Assembly: GCA_944393685.1 (NCBI GenBank)
Contig: CALYAW010000001.1
Coordinates: forward strand, 267,095-331,094
Length of the DNA stretch: 64,000 bases
Direction of reading: 5' to 3'
From: an uncultured Alphaproteobacteria bacterium
Lineage (GTDB): Bacteria; Pseudomonadota; Alphaproteobacteria; RF32; CAG-239
In this document: positions 54,954 to 63,895 of the stretch, piece by piece
How positions within the stretch are numbered: position 1 is the stretch's first letter
How the letters are laid out: every line of letters starts with the position of its first letter
Made by a program: the position numbers and the translations under genes
Notes under the pieces: generated by a model
The model's database searches: none
What the model saw: only the letters and a program-made list of their open reading frames with translations
Told to the model about the DNA's origin: nothing

Positions 54954-56114
54954 TTATATCCATCCTGTTTTAACGATATCGGGACCAAATTTTTTTTCCA
55001 GCTCATCAATTGCATGCCCGAGTTTGCTGTCGTGGCATGTCTCTATTTGTTCAAACAAGGACGATTGTTTTTCATAACAAATATCTTCTAAAGAAATACC
55101 CGTGCTTCGATAGTGAATATTTTTTTTGTACAAATCATTCAGAAGCTTTAATCCTGCGGTAGCAATATCTTTTTCTGAATTTGTAACAAAGGGTAATTTG
55201 TGTTTGGCATAAACGACTTGAAAATCTTTTGTGCGTAACATAACCCCAATAGTCCCGCAAAAGCCATTCCAATATCGTAAACGATGGCATGCATGATGAA
55301 TATGTTCAAGCAAAGCAGGTCGTAAAGAAGCAATATCCGTTGTAAAGTAATTTAGCACAGAGGTGTCTTGAATTGATTTAGGTGGCTGAGGAGTTCTGCT
55401 AACATTTGAGACACAATAACCCAACAATTCATATTTAAGATTTAGTCCGTTTATGCCGAAAGCTTTTCTTAAAAGACAATCTTCCTGAAGAATATAATCT
55501 TGAATTGAGAATATTCCCAAAAAACTGAGTTGTTGATTATGTTTTTTCCCGATTCCACATACGTCGCTGATTGGGATGCTCCCGATAGTTTGAATAATTT
55601 GCTCGGGTAGAATAATAAAAATACCGCCACTTTGTTTGGCTTTGTCACTAGCCAACTTGGCCAAAGTTTTAGATGATGACATCCCAATAGAAACAGGAAT
55701 ACCGATATCTTGCAGAATTTGTTGTCTTATTTGAGTAATAAGCGAAGCATAACTTTTTTTATAGACCAAATCCAATCCCGTCAAATCAACATAAGCCTCA
55801 TCAATAGACACTTGTTCTACATCGGGACTAAAATTTTGAAGAACAGACATGACCTGCTTTGAAATTTCGGTATAACGTCTATGTCGTGCCGGCAAAAACA
55901 CTCCTTTTATACCTCTTTCTGCCACCTTAAATAACGGCTCACCCATTTTTATGCCAAGAGCTTTTGCTTCATGTGAGCGAGAGACAATAATGCCTCTTTC
56001 CCCCAAGCCTGTTGTGACACAAACAGGTTTTCCTCGCAAAGAGGGGTTATCAAGCTGTTCGCAAGATACAAAAAAAGCATCACAATCAACCAGACATATT
56101 ACACGTCTTTTCAT
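54954..56114 (-). CDS. Y-family DNA polymerase (UmuC/DinB type)
   Basis: 386 residues. Catalytic segments: CLVDCDAFFVSCEQ (Asp10) and VSIDEAYVDL (Asp105-Glu106). The stretch IIVSRSHEAKALGIKMGEP resembles UmuC more than DinB, yet no umuD is present. Error-prone lesion bypass. A GTTC-N7-GTTC LexA operator overlaps its promoter, so it belongs to the SOS response. Confidence 0.9.
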   Translation of the reverse strand: MKRRVICLVDCDAFFVSCEQLDNPSLRGKPVCVTTGLGERGIIVSRSHEAKALGIKMGEPLFKVAERGIKGVFLPARHRRYTEISKQVMSVLQNFSPDVEQVSIDEAYVDLTGLDLVYKKSYASLITQIRQQILQDIGIPVSIGMSSSKTLAKLASDKAKQSGGIFIILPEQIIQTIGSIPISDVCGIGKKHNQQLSFLGIFSIQDYILQEDCLLRKAFGINGLNLKYELLGYCVSNVSRTPQPPKSIQDTSVLNYFTTDIASLRPALLEHIHHACHRLRYWNGFCGTIGVMLRTKDFQVVYAKHKLPFVTNSEKDIATAGLKLLNDLYKKNIHYRSTGISLEDICYEKQSSLFEQIETCHDSKLGHAIDELEKKFGPDIVKTGWI

Positions 56115-56126
56115 AAAACACCTTTT

Positions 56127-56148
56127 GTTCTATTTTTGTTCTATTATA
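56127..56148 (-). promoter_or_regulatory. LexA (SOS) box and -10 of the Y-family polymerase
   Basis: GTTC-TATTTTT-GTTC at 56127-56141, the exact alphaproteobacterial LexA operator, directly next to a minus-strand TATAAT (56143-56148), 12 nt before the gene start. Confidence 0.88.
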
Positions 56149-56256
56149 TAAGAGAGATAAAAAGAGTCAATATATGAAAAATAAAATGTTCCTTGCCAAG
56201 CATCCGTAAAACAGCTATCATTTGCAACAGAGTAAGCATGCATAGAGAATAAAAAA

Positions 56257-57042
56257 ATGAAAATAGGCGTCTTTGATTCTGGTCTGGGCGGATTGGTTGT
56301 GACCAGAGCTTTTATTTCGGCAATGCCAGAATATGATTACATATATTATGGTGATACAGCAAATCTTCCATATGGTGAAAAAACACCGGAACAAATATTG
56401 TCATACACATTGGAGGCACTCAAGTATTTAATTTCTCGAAAATGCGGTTTGATAATTATCGCGTGCAATACGGCGACTTCAATAGCATTGCGCTATATCC
56501 AGCAAAAGTTTATTCCATCTTATGCTCCTGATGTCAAAGTTTTGGGAGTGGTAATTCCGACAGTGGAAGAAGCCTTGCTTGATAACGCGGCAAAAGTTGG
56601 GGTTGTTGCCACCAGTGCCACGATAAATTCAAAAATATACGCGGCTGAATTGCACAAAATAAAACCAGAGTTAGAGGTTTTGGAAGTGGCAGCTCCGGAG
56701 CTTGTTCCTGCAATAGAACAAGATGATTTCATTTTAGCCCAAAAGATAGTCAACAATTATGCTCCGCAATTTTCAAAAATGGATTCGCTTATTTTGGGTT
56801 GTACGCATTATCCGTTGGTAAAAGATTTTTTCCGCAAAGCTTTGCCTAATGTTCGAATTATTTCTCAAGATGAACTGATGGGAGCCAAGCTGAAAGATTA
56901 TCTTAATCGGCACGTAGAAATAGACATCAGTCTCAGTCGAGAACGCCAATATGAGTTTTTGGTCAGTATGTTGAATGATCATTATCAGAGTGTTGCCCTT
57001 AGAATGTTTCCCCAAATAAATATTTACCCAAAGGAAAAGTGA
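56257..57042 (+). CDS. murI: Glutamate racemase
   Basis: 261 residues; makes D-glutamate for peptidoglycan. N-terminus IGVFDSGLGGLVV; catalytic Cys70 (IACNTATS) and Cys182 (LGCTHYPL). First of three closely spaced genes with an acetyltransferase and a phosphatase. Confidence 0.96.
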   Translation: MKIGVFDSGLGGLVVTRAFISAMPEYDYIYYGDTANLPYGEKTPEQILSYTLEALKYLISRKCGLIIIACNTATSIALRYIQQKFIPSYAPDVKVLGVVIPTVEEALLDNAAKVGVVATSATINSKIYAAELHKIKPELEVLEVAAPELVPAIEQDDFILAQKIVNNYAPQFSKMDSLILGCTHYPLVKDFFRKALPNVRIISQDELMGAKLKDYLNRHVEIDISLSRERQYEFLVSMLNDHYQSVALRMFPQINIYPKEK

Positions 57043-57043
57043 C

Positions 57044-57559
57044 ATGAAAATTTTATTTCGTCCATTGCAAGCCATAGAAGATGAAGAAGTTTACCTTATG
57101 TTTCAAGAAATACCCGCAGAAGAAGATGGTTTTGAAAATCCGGCGCATGGTCTGAGCAGAGAGGATTTTGTTGCCTTTTGCCATCGTCAACAAGATTACA
57201 GCAATGGTAGAAATCTTCCTCAAGGTTATGTCCCCTGCACGTGTTATCTCTTGTTTATCGAAGATAGACCGGTAGGCTTTGTAAAATTACGTCATTTTCT
57301 TAACGATGCATTGCGTCAAGGCGGCGGACATATAGGTTATGGTGTACGCCCCTCTTGTCGAGGAAATAAATATGGAAATGTGTTGTTATCGGAGGTGTTG
57401 AAATTTGCGCGAGAAAAAGGCATTTCGGAAGCATTATTAACCATTCGCGACTACAATATTCGTTCACGCAAAGTGTGTGAACATAATGGCGGTATTTTAG
57501 AAAAAATAGAGCCTGGCAAAAATTATGGCAGGTGTTTTTATTGGATTACTTTACAATAA
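57044..57559 (+). CDS. GNAT family N-acetyltransferase
   Basis: 171 residues. The acetyl-CoA binding motif appears as YGVRPSCRGNKYGNVLLSE; the end NIRSRKVCEHNGGILEKIE is typical of small-molecule GNATs. One base after murI behind AAAGGA. Substrate unknown. Confidence 0.85.
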   Translation: MKILFRPLQAIEDEEVYLMFQEIPAEEDGFENPAHGLSREDFVAFCHRQQDYSNGRNLPQGYVPCTCYLLFIEDRPVGFVKLRHFLNDALRQGGGHIGYGVRPSCRGNKYGNVLLSEVLKFAREKGISEALLTIRDYNIRSRKVCEHNGGILEKIEPGKNYGRCFYWITLQ

Positions 57560-58161
57560 TGCGCAAAGATTTCTACCTTTTTCGTCATGGAGAAACAGAT
57601 TATAACAAAGAACATCGCTGGCAGGGATGTGGTATAGATGTTTCTCTAAATTCAAGGGGAATTATTCAAGCGCAAGAATTAGCAAGTCGACTACGCGAAT
57701 GCCGGATTGAACATATATATTCCAGCGGTCTAAAAAGGGCATTACAGACAGCGCAAATTGTGGCGGAATATTTGCAAGTAGGAGTAGATGTTATTCCCGA
57801 ATTACGAGAAGGCTGCTTCGGAGAAGCGGAAGGGATGCTTAAAAGTGAAATAGCAGTTCAATATGCTGAAATTTATGACAGATGGTATAGTAAACAAGAA
57901 GATATGCACGTGCGTTTTCCCGGCGGGGAAAGCAAAATCGAAATGCAAAATAGAATGTTTAAGGTAATAGAAGATTTATTGAAAAGCCCATATCATACAA
58001 TAGGAATAGCGTCTCATGGTAGCTCGATTCGCTACCTATTATACAAATTCGGACTTCCACCGCATCGGATGGAAAATACGGCATTGTTTCATTTGTCTTA
58101 TGAAAAAGGCAACTGGAAAGTTAATCAGCTGCCTTTTAATTGTAGGTCTAAAATTTGCTAA
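57559..58161 (+). CDS. Histidine phosphatase family protein
   Basis: 200 residues from ATG at 57559, which overlaps the preceding stop (TAATG); the frame is open from 57532. Phospho-His in FRHGETDYNKEHRWQG (His10); second His in IASHGSSIRYLL; Glu in LREGCFGEAEG. Phosphoglycerate-mutase-like phosphatase; substrate unknown. Confidence 0.9.
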   Translation: MRKDFYLFRHGETDYNKEHRWQGCGIDVSLNSRGIIQAQELASRLRECRIEHIYSSGLKRALQTAQIVAEYLQVGVDVIPELREGCFGEAEGMLKSEIAVQYAEIYDRWYSKQEDMHVRFPGGESKIEMQNRMFKVIEDLLKSPYHTIGIASHGSSIRYLLYKFGLPPHRMENTALFHLSYEKGNWKVNQLPFNCRSKIC

Positions 58162-58165
58162 TTGT

Positions 58166-59137
58166 TTAGTATATATCAAATTCCTGTTTTAAATCGCGTT
58201 CAAACATACCACGAATTGTTGCTTTGATATCAGCTCCTTCGTAAACGACAGAATAAAGAGCTTGGCAAATAGGCATATCAATTCCTTTCTCATCGGCAAT
58301 AAATTTAACAGCTTTAAGGGTCGGAACGCCTTCTGCCAATTTTCCAAAATCTTCGCCTCGAGCAAATTTTTCGCCAAAAGTACGGTTGTGGCTGTGTTTA
58401 GAAAACAACGTAGCTTCATAATCTCCCAAATGAGCCAAACCATATGCCGTGTGCGGATTTCCGCCAAAATATTTAATAAACCGCCCGACTTCTACCGGAG
58501 CGCGAGCCATCAAAGCCCCTTTTAGTCCGTACCATTCCAATCCGTCAAGAATGCCAGCCGCAATTCCAATAACATTTTTTAAGGCCGCACCGATCTGGTT
58601 TCCAATGAGATCGGCACCATAATAAAAGCGAATTAATTCACTTGAAAATGTTCTTATTAAAAAATCTTTAGTTTTTTCTTCATCGCTGTCGATAACCGCG
58701 CAAGACGGAACTTTTTTCATATAATCCTGAACATGTCCCGGTCCTCCGAGAGTCCCGATATGAATATTTTGCTTAATTTCTTGGCGCATAATATCCAGCA
58801 TGGTCGCAGCACTAGGTTCTTCCAAACCTTTCATTGCCAATAAGAATGTTTTTCCATCAAGATTATAAGAGCAAAGTTCTTTACATAATCCTCGAAAATA
58901 CTGACACCCGACAGAAATAATAATAATATCATTTCCAAGGACATCGCTTAATTTATCATGCAAAAACATATTATCGCTGAGACTAAGATAAGCATTTTTG
59001 CGAGTATCACGCAACTCAATAAAATTTGGGGATGTGGGGATATCATACATATCGACATCAAAAGCCTTGTAATTTGCGGCATACCATCCTAAAAAAGTTC
59101 CCCAACGTCCACATCCAATCAAAGAAATTCTAGACAT
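58166..59137 (-). CDS. gpsA: Glycerol-3-phosphate dehydrogenase [NAD(P)+]
   Basis: 323 residues from ATG at 59137, which follows GAGGA; the frame reaches 59152. NAD motif ISLIGCGRWGTFLGW; catalytic-region AMKGLEEPSA and GAALKNVIGIAAGILDGL. Makes glycerol-3-phosphate for phospholipids. The middle Gly-x-Gly residues differ a little from the usual GAGAWG. Divergent enough that a related dehydrogenase cannot be excluded. Confidence 0.88.
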   Translation of the reverse strand: MSRISLIGCGRWGTFLGWYAANYKAFDVDMYDIPTSPNFIELRDTRKNAYLSLSDNMFLHDKLSDVLGNDIIIISVGCQYFRGLCKELCSYNLDGKTFLLAMKGLEEPSAATMLDIMRQEIKQNIHIGTLGGPGHVQDYMKKVPSCAVIDSDEEKTKDFLIRTFSSELIRFYYGADLIGNQIGAALKNVIGIAAGILDGLEWYGLKGALMARAPVEVGRFIKYFGGNPHTAYGLAHLGDYEATLFSKHSHNRTFGEKFARGEDFGKLAEGVPTLKAVKFIADEKGIDMPICQALYSVVYEGADIKATIRGMFERDLKQEFDIY

Positions 59138-59242
59138 ATCAAAAATCCTCATAGTTTCAATAATACCTAATCATTAAAACATAAAAGGAGATTTGGCAAC
59201 CAAAGTTTTAGGAAGATGCACGGAAATCGACAACAGGAAGAA

Positions 59243-59602
59243 TTATAAAGCCCCTTTTTTGGCGCGTTGACGTGTCACAATAGCGCCAATATGATCAAAT
59301 TCTTCAAAAGAATGATATGCGTAATCAAGACTTTTTTTATCACAATCATAAAAGACCTGATTAGCCAACGACTGGATAGCACCGTCAATGCGCTTGAACG
59401 CAGAGTTATAGTCCTGATTATAGGTGTTTTTAGCTTTTTTCTTGACGATATCATGATAGGCGGCAATAACTTTTGCGGTTTCATCTGCCGAATTGGCATA
59501 ACCTTTTTCTTCAAAGTCACGCATAATTCGTGCCGTTGTCTGGTAAAAGCACTTATTAGTAAGAATACTTTTTTGCTTTTTATTGTTACTATCAATTATC
59601 AT
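59243..59602 (-). CDS. Small hypothetical protein
   Basis: 119 residues, soluble, helical, with TARIMRDFEEKGYANSADET and DYNSAFKRIDGAIQSLANQ. No recognised domain. Single gene with its own upstream AT-rich region. Confidence 0.65.
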   Translation of the reverse strand: MIIDSNNKKQKSILTNKCFYQTTARIMRDFEEKGYANSADETAKVIAAYHDIVKKKAKNTYNQDYNSAFKRIDGAIQSLANQVFYDCDKKSLDYAYHSFEEFDHIGAIVTRQRAKKGAL

Positions 59603-59669
59603 TTCAGAAATCCATAGTCCAAATTTAACAATTGTCTAGCACAAAATTCAAGGGTTTGCAATAGTTTTC

Positions 59670-59700
59670 TAGGGCTTGCCCTATCTATATAATATATAAT
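59670..59700 (+). promoter_or_regulatory. Palindrome near promoter of the MazG-type gene
   Basis: TAGGGC-TT-GCCCTA (59670-59683) lies beside two possible -10 boxes TATAAT (59688-59693, 59695-59700). It could be an operator; no regulator is identified. Confidence 0.4.
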
Positions 59701-59817
59701 TTAGATTAAGAGAAAGTTAATTACAACTTTCGTATATAAATTAACAACAGATAAAATAAGAATAGCTTTGAAAAAATCGATTAATAGAGCCACAATAAAA
59801 ACAAAAAGGAGAAAGTT

Positions 59818-60147
59818 ATGACATTAGAACTAAAGCAATCACCGACATTAAAAGATATTCAAGATTATGTTTTGCAAATGAAAAAAGAGCGAGGTTTTAA
59901 TCTGACAGACAAATTTTATGAATGTTGTTTGTTGGCTGAAGAATGCGGAGAGTTGATTTCTGCGGTTCGCAAAAACAGCAAAAATGGTTCAATAGGCAGT
60001 GGCTCACATGTGGGTAATGTTTCGGAAGAACTGGCTGATGTATTGATTTATATATGCTCATTGGCCAATATGCATGGCATAGATTTAGAGCAGGCTTTTA
60101 GAGATAAGGAAGAAATCAATAAACAACGGACGTGGAAACGTCTTTAA
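59818..60147 (+). CDS. MazG-type nucleotide pyrophosphohydrolase
   Basis: 109 residues. Metal-binding pattern EECGEL, then EELADVLIY, as in the all-alpha NTP pyrophosphatases; the ending AFRDKEEINKQRTWKRL fits the small single-domain branch. Hydrolyses (d)NTPs, probably housecleaning. AAGGAG site. Confidence 0.88.
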   Translation: MTLELKQSPTLKDIQDYVLQMKKERGFNLTDKFYECCLLAEECGELISAVRKNSKNGSIGSGSHVGNVSEELADVLIYICSLANMHGIDLEQAFRDKEEINKQRTWKRL

Positions 60148-60170
60148 TTTAAAAAGTCTGGCACATAAGA

Positions 60171-60200
60171 AAAAAAGACGCTGTCTCCTAGCGTCTTTTT
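60171..60200. terminator. Terminator between MazG-type gene and tRNA-Ser
   Basis: Stem AAAAAGACGCT/AGCGTCTTTTT with a 7-nt loop, usable from both strands. Confidence 0.85.
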
Positions 60201-60208
60201 AATCAAAA

Positions 60209-60299
60209 TGGCGGATAGAGTGGGATTCGAACCCACGGTACCCTTTAGGGGTACACACGATTTCCAATCGTGCGCCTTCGACCACTCGGCCATCTATCC
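60209..60299 (-). tRNA. tRNA-Ser (anticodon GGA)
   Basis: 91 nt with encoded CCA and a long variable arm (TACCCC...GGGTA) typical of serine tRNAs. Acceptor GGATAGA/TCTATCC, anticodon loop TTGGAAA giving GGA. Confidence 0.97.
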
Positions 60300-60384
60300 A
60301 TCTTCAATCTGTGGCGAACTTAGCCTAATAAAAATATTTTCGCAAGAGTTTTTTAGATAAATTTTTATTTTTTTATATCTGAGC

Positions 60385-60409
60385 GAACTTTTTTGAGTTA
60401 TGCTTCGTT
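60385..60409 (+). promoter_or_regulatory. ECF-type promoter of the sigma-factor operon
   Basis: GAAC (60385-60388), 17-nt spacer, CGTT (60406-60409): the AAC/CGT type recognised by ECF sigma factors. It suggests autoregulation by the sigma factor encoded here. A partly overlapping TATAAT also exists. Confidence 0.6.
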
Positions 60410-60441
60410 ATAATATATGAAAGGCAAAAAAGGTGTAAAAG

Positions 60442-60696
60442 ATGGAAGATATTTCAGAATTGTTAAAAGAGGCAAAGCCGCTATATTTTCAACGTAAGCG
60501 CCGCCGCAATCAGCTAAAGACGATGGTTGCTGTTCTTGTGTGTGTTTTGGGGCTGGGATATTTTACGCAAGATTCCTCTCCCTACATATATAATCTGGAT
60601 AATCTTGATAGTCAGATTAGTCAGACTGCAGATGGTTCAATTATTGAAGATATGGGGCTCCCGACCGATGAGTTCGGGTTGTTGATGGTGGTTTAA
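60442..60696 (+). CDS. Small membrane protein preceding ECF sigma factor (possible anti-sigma)
   Basis: 84 residues: a basic cytoplasmic segment (YFQRKRRRNQLK), one membrane helix (MVAVLVCVLGLGYF), and a short acidic periplasmic tail. Coupled to the sigma gene by TAATG. Position and topology suggest an anti-sigma or sensor; it lacks a recognisable ZAS or NepR-like domain, so this is inference. Confidence 0.7.
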   Translation: MEDISELLKEAKPLYFQRKRRRNQLKTMVAVLVCVLGLGYFTQDSSPYIYNLDNLDSQISQTADGSIIEDMGLPTDEFGLLMVV

Positions 60697-61190
60697 TGAT
60701 TTCGCAACAAACGGAACATCGCAATTTGATTCGTTCTATCATTAAAAAGCTGACAGGTTCCTATAATGAAGATCTGGAGCAGGAAGCATATCTTAAAGCC
60801 TGGCAAAATCGCGATAAATATAAGGAAGATGGCAAAATTAAGGCATGGTTAAGTACTTTGACAGCCAATATATGCCGCGACTATTTCAAATCTCGTTCAT
60901 TTCGCGAGGATAATGCAAAAATAGGAGGTGACGAGATTTTGGAAAAAATGGCGTTTTCTCCTCGACATGAGGAGCGTTTAGAATCTAAAGCACGCCAAAA
61001 AATTATTCTAAAGGCGGTTGACAATTTACCAACGGCCTTGCGTAAAGTGGTCATTTTTTATGAGTTTGAAGAGATGCCATATGCCGAAATAGCGAAAAAA
61101 CTCGGTATTCCGGAGGGAACGGTAAAGTCAAGGCTATCTACAGCTCGTAAAATTTTGGCAGAACAACTCAACTTTTTAAAAGGAGAATAA
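60696..61190 (+). CDS. ECF-family RNA polymerase sigma factor
   Basis: 164 residues. Region 2 (YNEDLEQEAYLKAWQNRDKY) and region 4 (LRKVVIFYEFEEMPYAEIAK, then PEGTVKSRLSTARKIL) are intact. Followed 2 nt later by a CpxP/Spy-like periplasmic gene, which points to envelope or metal stress control. Confidence 0.92.
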   Translation: MISQQTEHRNLIRSIIKKLTGSYNEDLEQEAYLKAWQNRDKYKEDGKIKAWLSTLTANICRDYFKSRSFREDNAKIGGDEILEKMAFSPRHEERLESKARQKIILKAVDNLPTALRKVVIFYEFEEMPYAEIAKKLGIPEGTVKSRLSTARKILAEQLNFLKGE

Positions 61191-61192
61191 CG

Positions 61193-61636
61193 ATGGATAA
61201 GAAAAAATTATTGGCAGGAGTTTTTAGTGCTGCGCTAATACTTGGAGCAACATCCGGATATTGTCAAGAGCCTGAGCCTCCGTTTGATGCACGTCCGCCT
61301 CATCACGAAAGGATGGAAAGAGAGCATCATCGTCTTGCAGATCGTCTAAACTTAAGTGAAGAACAAAAAAAGCAGGCTGAAGAAATTCGTAAAGAAGGTC
61401 GTGAAAAAATGGAGCCACTCATGGAAGAGATGAAAGATCTTCGTGAAAAAATGGATAGCGTACGCAAAGAAAATATGAAAGAATTTGAAAAAATTCTTAG
61501 TGATGAACAAAAAACAGAGTTGGAGAAAATAAAAGCAGAAAGAAAAGAAAAATTCAAAGCACGTCGCCCGCATCCGCGCGGAGAAAGACCAATAGGCCCC
61601 AAAGAGCGTCCTTTGCCGCCAAAGCCTGAAAAATAA
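61193..61636 (+). CDS. Periplasmic CpxP/Spy-like (LTXXQ) protein
   Basis: 147 residues with a signal peptide (LLAGVFSAALILGATSGYC). The helical core has LNLSEEQKKQAEEIRKEG and ILSDEQKTELEKIKAE, the two half-motifs of Spy/CpxP-like chaperones. Ends are rich in His, Arg and Pro. Probably senses or buffers envelope stress with the ECF factor. Confidence 0.85.
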   Translation: MDKKKLLAGVFSAALILGATSGYCQEPEPPFDARPPHHERMEREHHRLADRLNLSEEQKKQAEEIRKEGREKMEPLMEEMKDLREKMDSVRKENMKEFEKILSDEQKTELEKIKAERKEKFKARRPHPRGERPIGPKERPLPPKPEK

Positions 61637-61656
61637 GAAACTTCCGGAATATTAGC

Positions 61657-61989
61657 ATGAAAAAAATTCTGCTTTTAGCGGCGCTGATATTTTCCATCAG
61701 CGCCCCGGTGCAGGCTCGACCGTTTCATCATGGCAGTATGCACCACCGTTCACATCCTACAATTATATACAAGACGCACCATAAACATTCCACAGTTCCT
61801 TTAGTAGCTCTGGCCTCAGGCTTAGTTGGATTTGCGGTCGGAACGGTAGCATCAACTCCAGTAATTTATACGACACCCTCATCAAATTCTAGGCAATGTT
61901 ATACGGTTATTTCCAAATCGACAGGAAATATCACTCAACATTGCATAAGCAACACCAATACAGATAATCAGCTAGTATATGTTGATTAA
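61657..61989 (+). CDS. Small His-rich exported protein
   Basis: 110 residues. Signal peptide (ILLLAALIFSISAPVQA), a His-rich stretch (FHHGSMHHRSHP, KTHHKHS), a Gly/Ala hydrophobic segment (LVALASGLVGFAVGTVA) and two Cys near the C-terminus. Metal binding is plausible from the His content. Last gene of the ECF operon. Confidence 0.75.
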   Translation: MKKILLLAALIFSISAPVQARPFHHGSMHHRSHPTIIYKTHHKHSTVPLVALASGLVGFAVGTVASTPVIYTTPSSNSRQCYTVISKSTGNITQHCISNTNTDNQLVYVD

Positions 61990-61995
61990 AAGACT

Positions 61996-62023
61996 AAAAA
62001 CCCTCTCTGATGAGAGGGTTTTT
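61996..62023. terminator. Bidirectional terminator after ECF operon and tRNA-Arg
   Basis: 12-bp stem AAAAACCCTCTC/GAGAGGGTTTTT with a TGAT loop. Confidence 0.9.
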
Positions 62024-62043
62024 AAGAGTACTATTTATAAAAA

Positions 62044-62120
62044 TGGCGCCAGCGAGAGGACTCGAACCTCCTACCCACAGTTTAGGAAACTGTTGCTCTA
62101 TCCTGATGAGCTACGCCGGC
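62044..62120 (-). tRNA. tRNA-Arg (anticodon CCT)
   Basis: 77 nt with encoded CCA. Acceptor GCCGGCG/CGCTGGC (one G-U), anticodon loop TTCCTAA giving CCT, T arm GGAGG-TTCGAGT-CCTCT. Confidence 0.96.
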
Positions 62121-62145
62121 GTCCACCAGAGTTATAGCTTATCAC

Positions 62146-63258
62146 TCATTTTTTTTCAAGCGCTAATTTGTCAAGAAATTTAGTCTGAATTTCTGCGATT
62201 TTTTCAACAGATTCTATTTCCACATATTCATCGGGAGCATGCATGTTTTCTCCAGAGCCCGAATGCATAATTACAGTAGAACCACGAACGGCAAAAGAAC
62301 GTGAATCTGTAGCGCCTCCCATATATTCAAAACGTAATTTTTGTCCTAGAATATTTTCAGCAAATTCTTTATAAGCCAGAATATATGAATTTTTTTCATC
62401 CATGACAACAGGAGTGGAAGAAGAAACGACTTCATATTTTGCGCCATCAACCATAGCTTTATCAAGGTTTTGGCATAATTGGTCAATAGAACTTGTTTCT
62501 GTAAGACGAAAATCGCACAAAGCCTCTGCATAATCTGAGACAACATTAGAAACATTACCGCCGCATATTTTTGCAAAGTGCAAGGTATCTATCCATTTGT
62601 TTTCAGGAATAAGTCCTGTTTTGGAATAATATGGATAGAAGCTGCGAATATTTGCCAGAGTTTTCATTAGTATCTCATTTGCATCAATTCCGTTCCAAGG
62701 GGTAGAACCATGGACGGCGGTTCCGTGAGCTGTAATTTTAACAAAAACGGGATTTTTACATTTTACGATAAGTTCAAAAATATTACCGCCGACATCATTG
62801 TCTAAGACAATCTGCGCCGTCATGTTTGGATGTTCTGCTAAAAAGGTTTCTAAACCGGCAGAACCTTTTTCTTCATCGGAAGACAGAATAACACCGAATT
62901 TAAGCGGAAGTTTATTTTTTAGTACATGTTCGAGAGAATTGAGAGCAACCGCAGCAAAAGATTTCATATCAAGGGCCCCTCTGGCATACATTTTTCCGTT
63001 TTCATAACGAGGGATAAACATCGCATCTTCTGCGGGGACAACATCAATATGGCCGAGAATTAAGACATCAAAATTTTCATCATTTGTATTGCGCGCAAAG
63101 AAAACAGGGGCTTTTTCATCTTTACAAAAGACATCAATCTTAGCATCATGAAGCTCAGGTAAAGATTTCATATAATCCATACATTTTATAATTTCTTGAG
63201 TATTTCCAGTTTCGGTGCGAAAACCAATCAAATGTTGGGCAGTGTCGAGAATATTCAT
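62146..63258 (-). CDS. M20 family metallopeptidase/deacylase (ArgE/DapE-like)
   Basis: 370 residues. Zinc ligands: His70 (LILGHIDVVPA), Asp97 (RGALDMKS), Glu129-130 (LSSDEEKGS) and a C-terminal His (ENMHAPDEYVE). The gap GGATDSRSFAVRG is typical of acetylornithine-deacetylase-like enzymes. Substrate not determined; no arg or dap genes nearby. Confidence 0.9.
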   Translation of the reverse strand: MNILDTAQHLIGFRTETGNTQEIIKCMDYMKSLPELHDAKIDVFCKDEKAPVFFARNTNDENFDVLILGHIDVVPAEDAMFIPRYENGKMYARGALDMKSFAAVALNSLEHVLKNKLPLKFGVILSSDEEKGSAGLETFLAEHPNMTAQIVLDNDVGGNIFELIVKCKNPVFVKITAHGTAVHGSTPWNGIDANEILMKTLANIRSFYPYYSKTGLIPENKWIDTLHFAKICGGNVSNVVSDYAEALCDFRLTETSSIDQLCQNLDKAMVDGAKYEVVSSSTPVVMDEKNSYILAYKEFAENILGQKLRFEYMGGATDSRSFAVRGSTVIMHSGSGENMHAPDEYVEIESVEKIAEIQTKFLDKLALEKK

Positions 63259-63355
63259 GAAAAAATCCTTTTCTGTTTATTTTTTTACAATTTATTCATC
63301 TAATTTAGTCATAATATTTCATAAATAAAATAAAAAAATTTAAGAGGGGAATAAA

Positions 63356-63862
63356 ATGAGAAACATCTTCATCATTATGATGAGTCTGATTTTAGTTTGC
63401 AATCAAGCTGTGGCGCAGGAAGAAAGTTATAATGGAGAAACCGGATTGGCGATTCCCCGCTTTGTATCATTGCACTCGGATCGAACCAATGCCAGATCCG
63501 GTCCGGGCTCTCGCTATCCGATAGAGTGGGTATATCTGCAAAAAGGAGCTCCGGTAGAAGTAATTGCGGAGTTTGAACTTTGGCGCAAAATAAAGGATTG
63601 GCAGGGATCAGAGAGTTGGGTTCATAAAATAACCCTCAATGGCAAACGCACGGTCAAAGTAATTACGCCGGGAGAAAATAATATATATGCCAAAGATGAT
63701 TACCAGTCAAAGGTAATAGCAAAGGTTGAAGATGAAGCGGTGGGGATAATAGAAAAATGTCCGCCAAAGAACAATTTTTGTTTGATTAAATTTGATAATA
63801 TTGAAGGCTGGGTATCACGCCAAAATTTATATGGCATATACCCAGATGAAATCATAGATTAA
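63356..63862 (+). CDS. Exported bacterial SH3-domain protein
   Basis: 168 residues with a signal peptide (IIMMSLILVCNQAVAQ). Two SH3-like units: RTNARSGPGSRYPIEWVY ... SWVHK, then ENNIYAKDDYQSKVIA ... GWVSR. Common in alphaproteobacteria; likely binds cell wall. AGAGGGG site before ATG. Confidence 0.88.
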   Translation: MRNIFIIMMSLILVCNQAVAQEESYNGETGLAIPRFVSLHSDRTNARSGPGSRYPIEWVYLQKGAPVEVIAEFELWRKIKDWQGSESWVHKITLNGKRTVKVITPGENNIYAKDDYQSKVIAKVEDEAVGIIEKCPPKNNFCLIKFDNIEGWVSRQNLYGIYPDEIID

Positions 63863-63868
63863 AAAAAT

Positions 63869-63895
63869 ACCCCGTTTTGAAAACGGGGTGTTTTT
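63869..63895 (+). terminator. Terminator after the SH3 gene
   Basis: Stem ACCCCGTTTT/AAACGGGGT with a short loop, followed by GTTTTTG. Confidence 0.85.
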
